The notes under the pieces are model-generated. The model was not told where the DNA came from and searched no databases. It saw only the letters and a program-made list of their open reading frames with translations. 5,935 bases of DNA from Chloroflexota bacterium (GTDB taxonomy: Bacteria > Chloroflexota > Ktedonobacteria > Ktedonobacterales > Ktedonobacteraceae): positions 1 to 5,935 of the forward strand of contig VBHV01000649.1 in the NCBI GenBank assembly GCA_005881995.1, written 5' to 3'. This document shows positions 4,069-5,935 of this stretch, piece by piece (position 1 is the first letter of the stretch; each line of letters begins with the position of its first letter). The position numbers were made by a program, and so were the translations under genes.

Positions 4069-5935
4069 CTAAATTTTATGGATGTCTTTTCCATCTGTAG
4101 GGATTAATGAGACAACTTCAGCGAGAGCAACCTGACCTTTGGCGCGTGTCTCAACTTCCAGGCCCTGGAGACTGAGCGCATGTTCAAGAGATTTTTTGGC
4201 GCGTTTGAGGTATGAAAGGTTGTTGGTCGTCCAGGCCTGCGCAATCCTTAAATTGCCGAGCGAGATGAGGGCAAGGCCGGTACAGGGGACATTATGCATA
4301 ATGCGAGCAATGGTCAGGGCGCGGCCCACACACTCTCTCGCATCCTCAATCTTGCCACGCTTCAAGAGGACGACGGCGAGATCGGCATTCCACAGGCTCA
4401 GATATTCACGATCATTGATCTGTTCTGCCAGCGCCAGGCTGCGCCTGTAGTAGAGTTCGGCTTCTTCCAGGCCGTTGCCACTGGACAAAAGAGCCAGCTC
4501 TCCCATGTTATGCAATACGACGGACATCAACGGAATGTCGCCAATACGCTCCGCCAGGGTGAAGGCGCGTTGTAAAAAGTTGCGGGCCAGTGGATAGTGG
4601 CCTTGTTTCAAATGGACATAGCCGATGTTATTGCACACGTGCGCAATCTCGCGCTGTCGATCATGACGTTCATATAATGCCAGCGCGGTAATCAAGTGGC
4701 TTAACGCCTCGGCGCGCTCCCCAACGGCATTGTCAACCGCGCCTAACAGGGCGTGTGCGCGTCCAAGATCAACCGGGTCGCCCAGTAGAGTCTGCCTGAT
4801 GCGCGTCAGACGTGCCGGGTCCCCGGCATCTCCGGCAGGCTGCATACGCGAAGACTGCGCCTCTTCAAATAACTTTAACGCTGCATTGATGCTGCGGCGC
4901 GCTTCCGCATAATTCCCCTCCTGCCAGTGCAGGCTGCCTTGTTGAAAAAGCAGCCGCGCACGCGCTGGACCGCTTGTAATGCCCGCCGCGCGCAGGACCT
5001 GTTCGCCACGTTCGCAGCACTGCCAGGCGCGCTGGTTATCTCCGGTGAAGCGCCACGTCCAGCCAATTTCGCTCCAGAGCAAGGATTGTATCTGGGCTTC
5101 CTGACTGTCCAATTCAGAAGCAGCACGATCCTGGTGATTGCGTACCTCGAGTACCCGTTCAAATATCTGGCGCGCTTCCTTAAATTTGCCTTGAATGCGC
5201 ACACATTCCGCCAGCCGTTCCAACATAAAGGCCAGGCGCGAGCGTGTTTCTGCCGGTAAGGGGCGAGATGGCTGCGAGCGTCCATGCTGCGGGTCGGCAG
5301 CCTCCACATATTGCACCGCCAGGCGATACTGCCGCTCAGCTTCTGGATAAGCGGAGAGCGCGTAGGCATGATCCGCTGCCAGTTCCGCGAAATGGACAAT
5401 CTGCCCGGCTTCGCCGCCACCTTTCACCAGGTGTTCGGTAATGGCCGCCGCCTGCCCATCCTCGCGCGCGGAGTATACTTGCTGCAAGACCTGGGCTGCG
5501 CGTCGATGAAGTCGCGCCCGCCGCGTGGCTGACAGGTTGTTGTAGAGATGACTGGCCAGCAGGGGATGCCAGAAGCGATAGGTGATGCGCGTTCCCGTTC
5601 CCTCTTCCATCAAAACACCTGAAATCAGGGCTTCGTCCAGCAGGTCGAGGATGGTCTCTTCTTCGATGCCGTTCGCGCTGGCCTCCATCGCATGAATAAG
5701 AGGAAAGCCAAACGAACCGCCTAGCACAGCAGCCTTGGCTAACAATTGCTGGCATGCTGTACTGAGCCGGCGCACGCGCTGGTTAAGGGCGGCGGTGATG
5801 GTCTTTGGCAAAGCGGTTGTTTCCTCACCTATCGGCTGCTGCTCAATTTGTCCAGAGGGTAGCGAATGAGCCAGTTCTTCCGCGAAGAAAGGATTGCCGG
5901 CTGCCTGGCTTTGAATGTGTCGTACCATTGGATCG
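4069..5935 (-). CDS. AAA-ATPase/TPR regulatory protein, C-terminal part (partial)
   Basis: The frame is open to the right edge (two further residues, Asp-Pro, precede the first visible Met at 5928), so the true start is outside the window. At the edge, MVRHIQSQAAGNPFFAEELAHSL matches the end of the AAA_16-type ATPase domain of large signalling proteins, where 'GNPFFAEEL' is a hallmark. The Walker A and B motifs should lie upstream. Counting from that Met, residues 40-125 fit the usual winged-helix segment after the ATPase (ITAALNQRVRRLS, AAVLGGSFGF, ITYRFWHPLLASHLYNNLS). From about 135 to 605 the protein is a chain of helical hairpins of TPR type, clearest at 234-262, 286-314, 325-355, 429-462, 469-503 and 512-543. 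Such tails mediate protein contact in bacterial LuxR-like, adenylate-cyclase-like and Ser/Thr-kinase regulators. It ends with no HTH, so any DNA-binding, cyclase or kinase domain would be N-terminal. The 206-bp gap to speD suggests separate transcription. Confidence 0.85.
   Translation of the reverse strand, partial: DPMVRHIQSQAAGNPFFAEELAHSLPSGQIEQQPIGEETTALPKTITAALNQRVRRLSTACQQLLAKAAVLGGSFGFPLIHAMEASANGIEEETILDLLDEALISGVLMEEGTGTRITYRFWHPLLASHLYNNLSATRRARLHRRAAQVLQQVYSAREDGQAAAITEHLVKGGGEAGQIVHFAELAADHAYALSAYPEAERQYRLAVQYVEAADPQHGRSQPSRPLPAETRSRLAFMLERLAECVRIQGKFKEARQIFERVLEVRNHQDRAASELDSQEAQIQSLLWSEIGWTWRFTGDNQRAWQCCERGEQVLRAAGITSGPARARLLFQQGSLHWQEGNYAEARRSINAALKLFEEAQSSRMQPAGDAGDPARLTRIRQTLLGDPVDLGRAHALLGAVDNAVGERAEALSHLITALALYERHDRQREIAHVCNNIGYVHLKQGHYPLARNFLQRAFTLAERIGDIPLMSVVLHNMGELALLSSGNGLEEAELYYRRSLALAEQINDREYLSLWNADLAVVLLKRGKIEDARECVGRALTIARIMHNVPCTGLALISLGNLRIAQAWTTNNLSYLKRAKKSLEHALSLQGLEVETRAKGQVALAEVVSLIPTDGKDIHKI

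Overview
This 5.9 kb window carries five protein-coding genes, all on the minus strand and so transcribed from right to left. The left and right genes run off the window edges. The composition is moderate in GC. Several protein styles recall soil Chloroflexota of the Ktedonobacteria type: a secreted protein with a Thr/Pro-rich linker followed by a 'DSFQRA...WGTASDG' module, a large Pro/Ser-rich single-pass membrane protein, and an AAA-type regulator with a long TPR tail. This taxonomic guess rests on protein style only; the window has no rRNA or other marker gene.

Layout, in the direction of transcription. Positions 5935-4069 hold the C-terminal part of a large AAA-ATPase/TPR signalling or regulatory protein; its start lies beyond the right edge. 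A 206-bp intergenic region (4068-3863) follows and is the only obvious place for a promoter in the window. It contains a TATACT box, small inverted repeats, and a 20-bp inverted repeat just before the next ribosome binding site. Next is a SpeD-family pyruvoyl decarboxylase (3862-3470), whose stop codon overlaps by 4 nt (ATGA) the start of a ten-helix EamA/DMT-family transporter (3473-2388). After 101 nt comes a 625-residue single-pass membrane protein of unknown function (2286-409), and after a further 76 nt the start of a secreted or surface-anchored protein (332 to beyond position 1).

The most interesting part is the decarboxylase-transporter pair. The SpeD homologue keeps the self-cleavage Ser and the catalytic His and Cys, but it has a Pro where S-adenosylmethionine decarboxylases have the ribose-binding Glu (HAWPP instead of HTWPE), and no spermidine synthase gene lies in the window. 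That pattern fits the SpeD homologues known to have switched to L-ornithine or L-arginine decarboxylation. The tight coupling to a DMT transporter with a His-rich loop and a charged C-terminal tail of about 70 residues suggests a small substrate/product transport and decarboxylation module. This functional reading is inference. The two downstream genes may share the transcript, but nothing in their sequence links them to polyamines; they look like cell-envelope or sensing proteins.

No tRNA, rRNA, CRISPR array, insertion sequence or phage gene was seen, and no stretch over 300 bases is without a gene.
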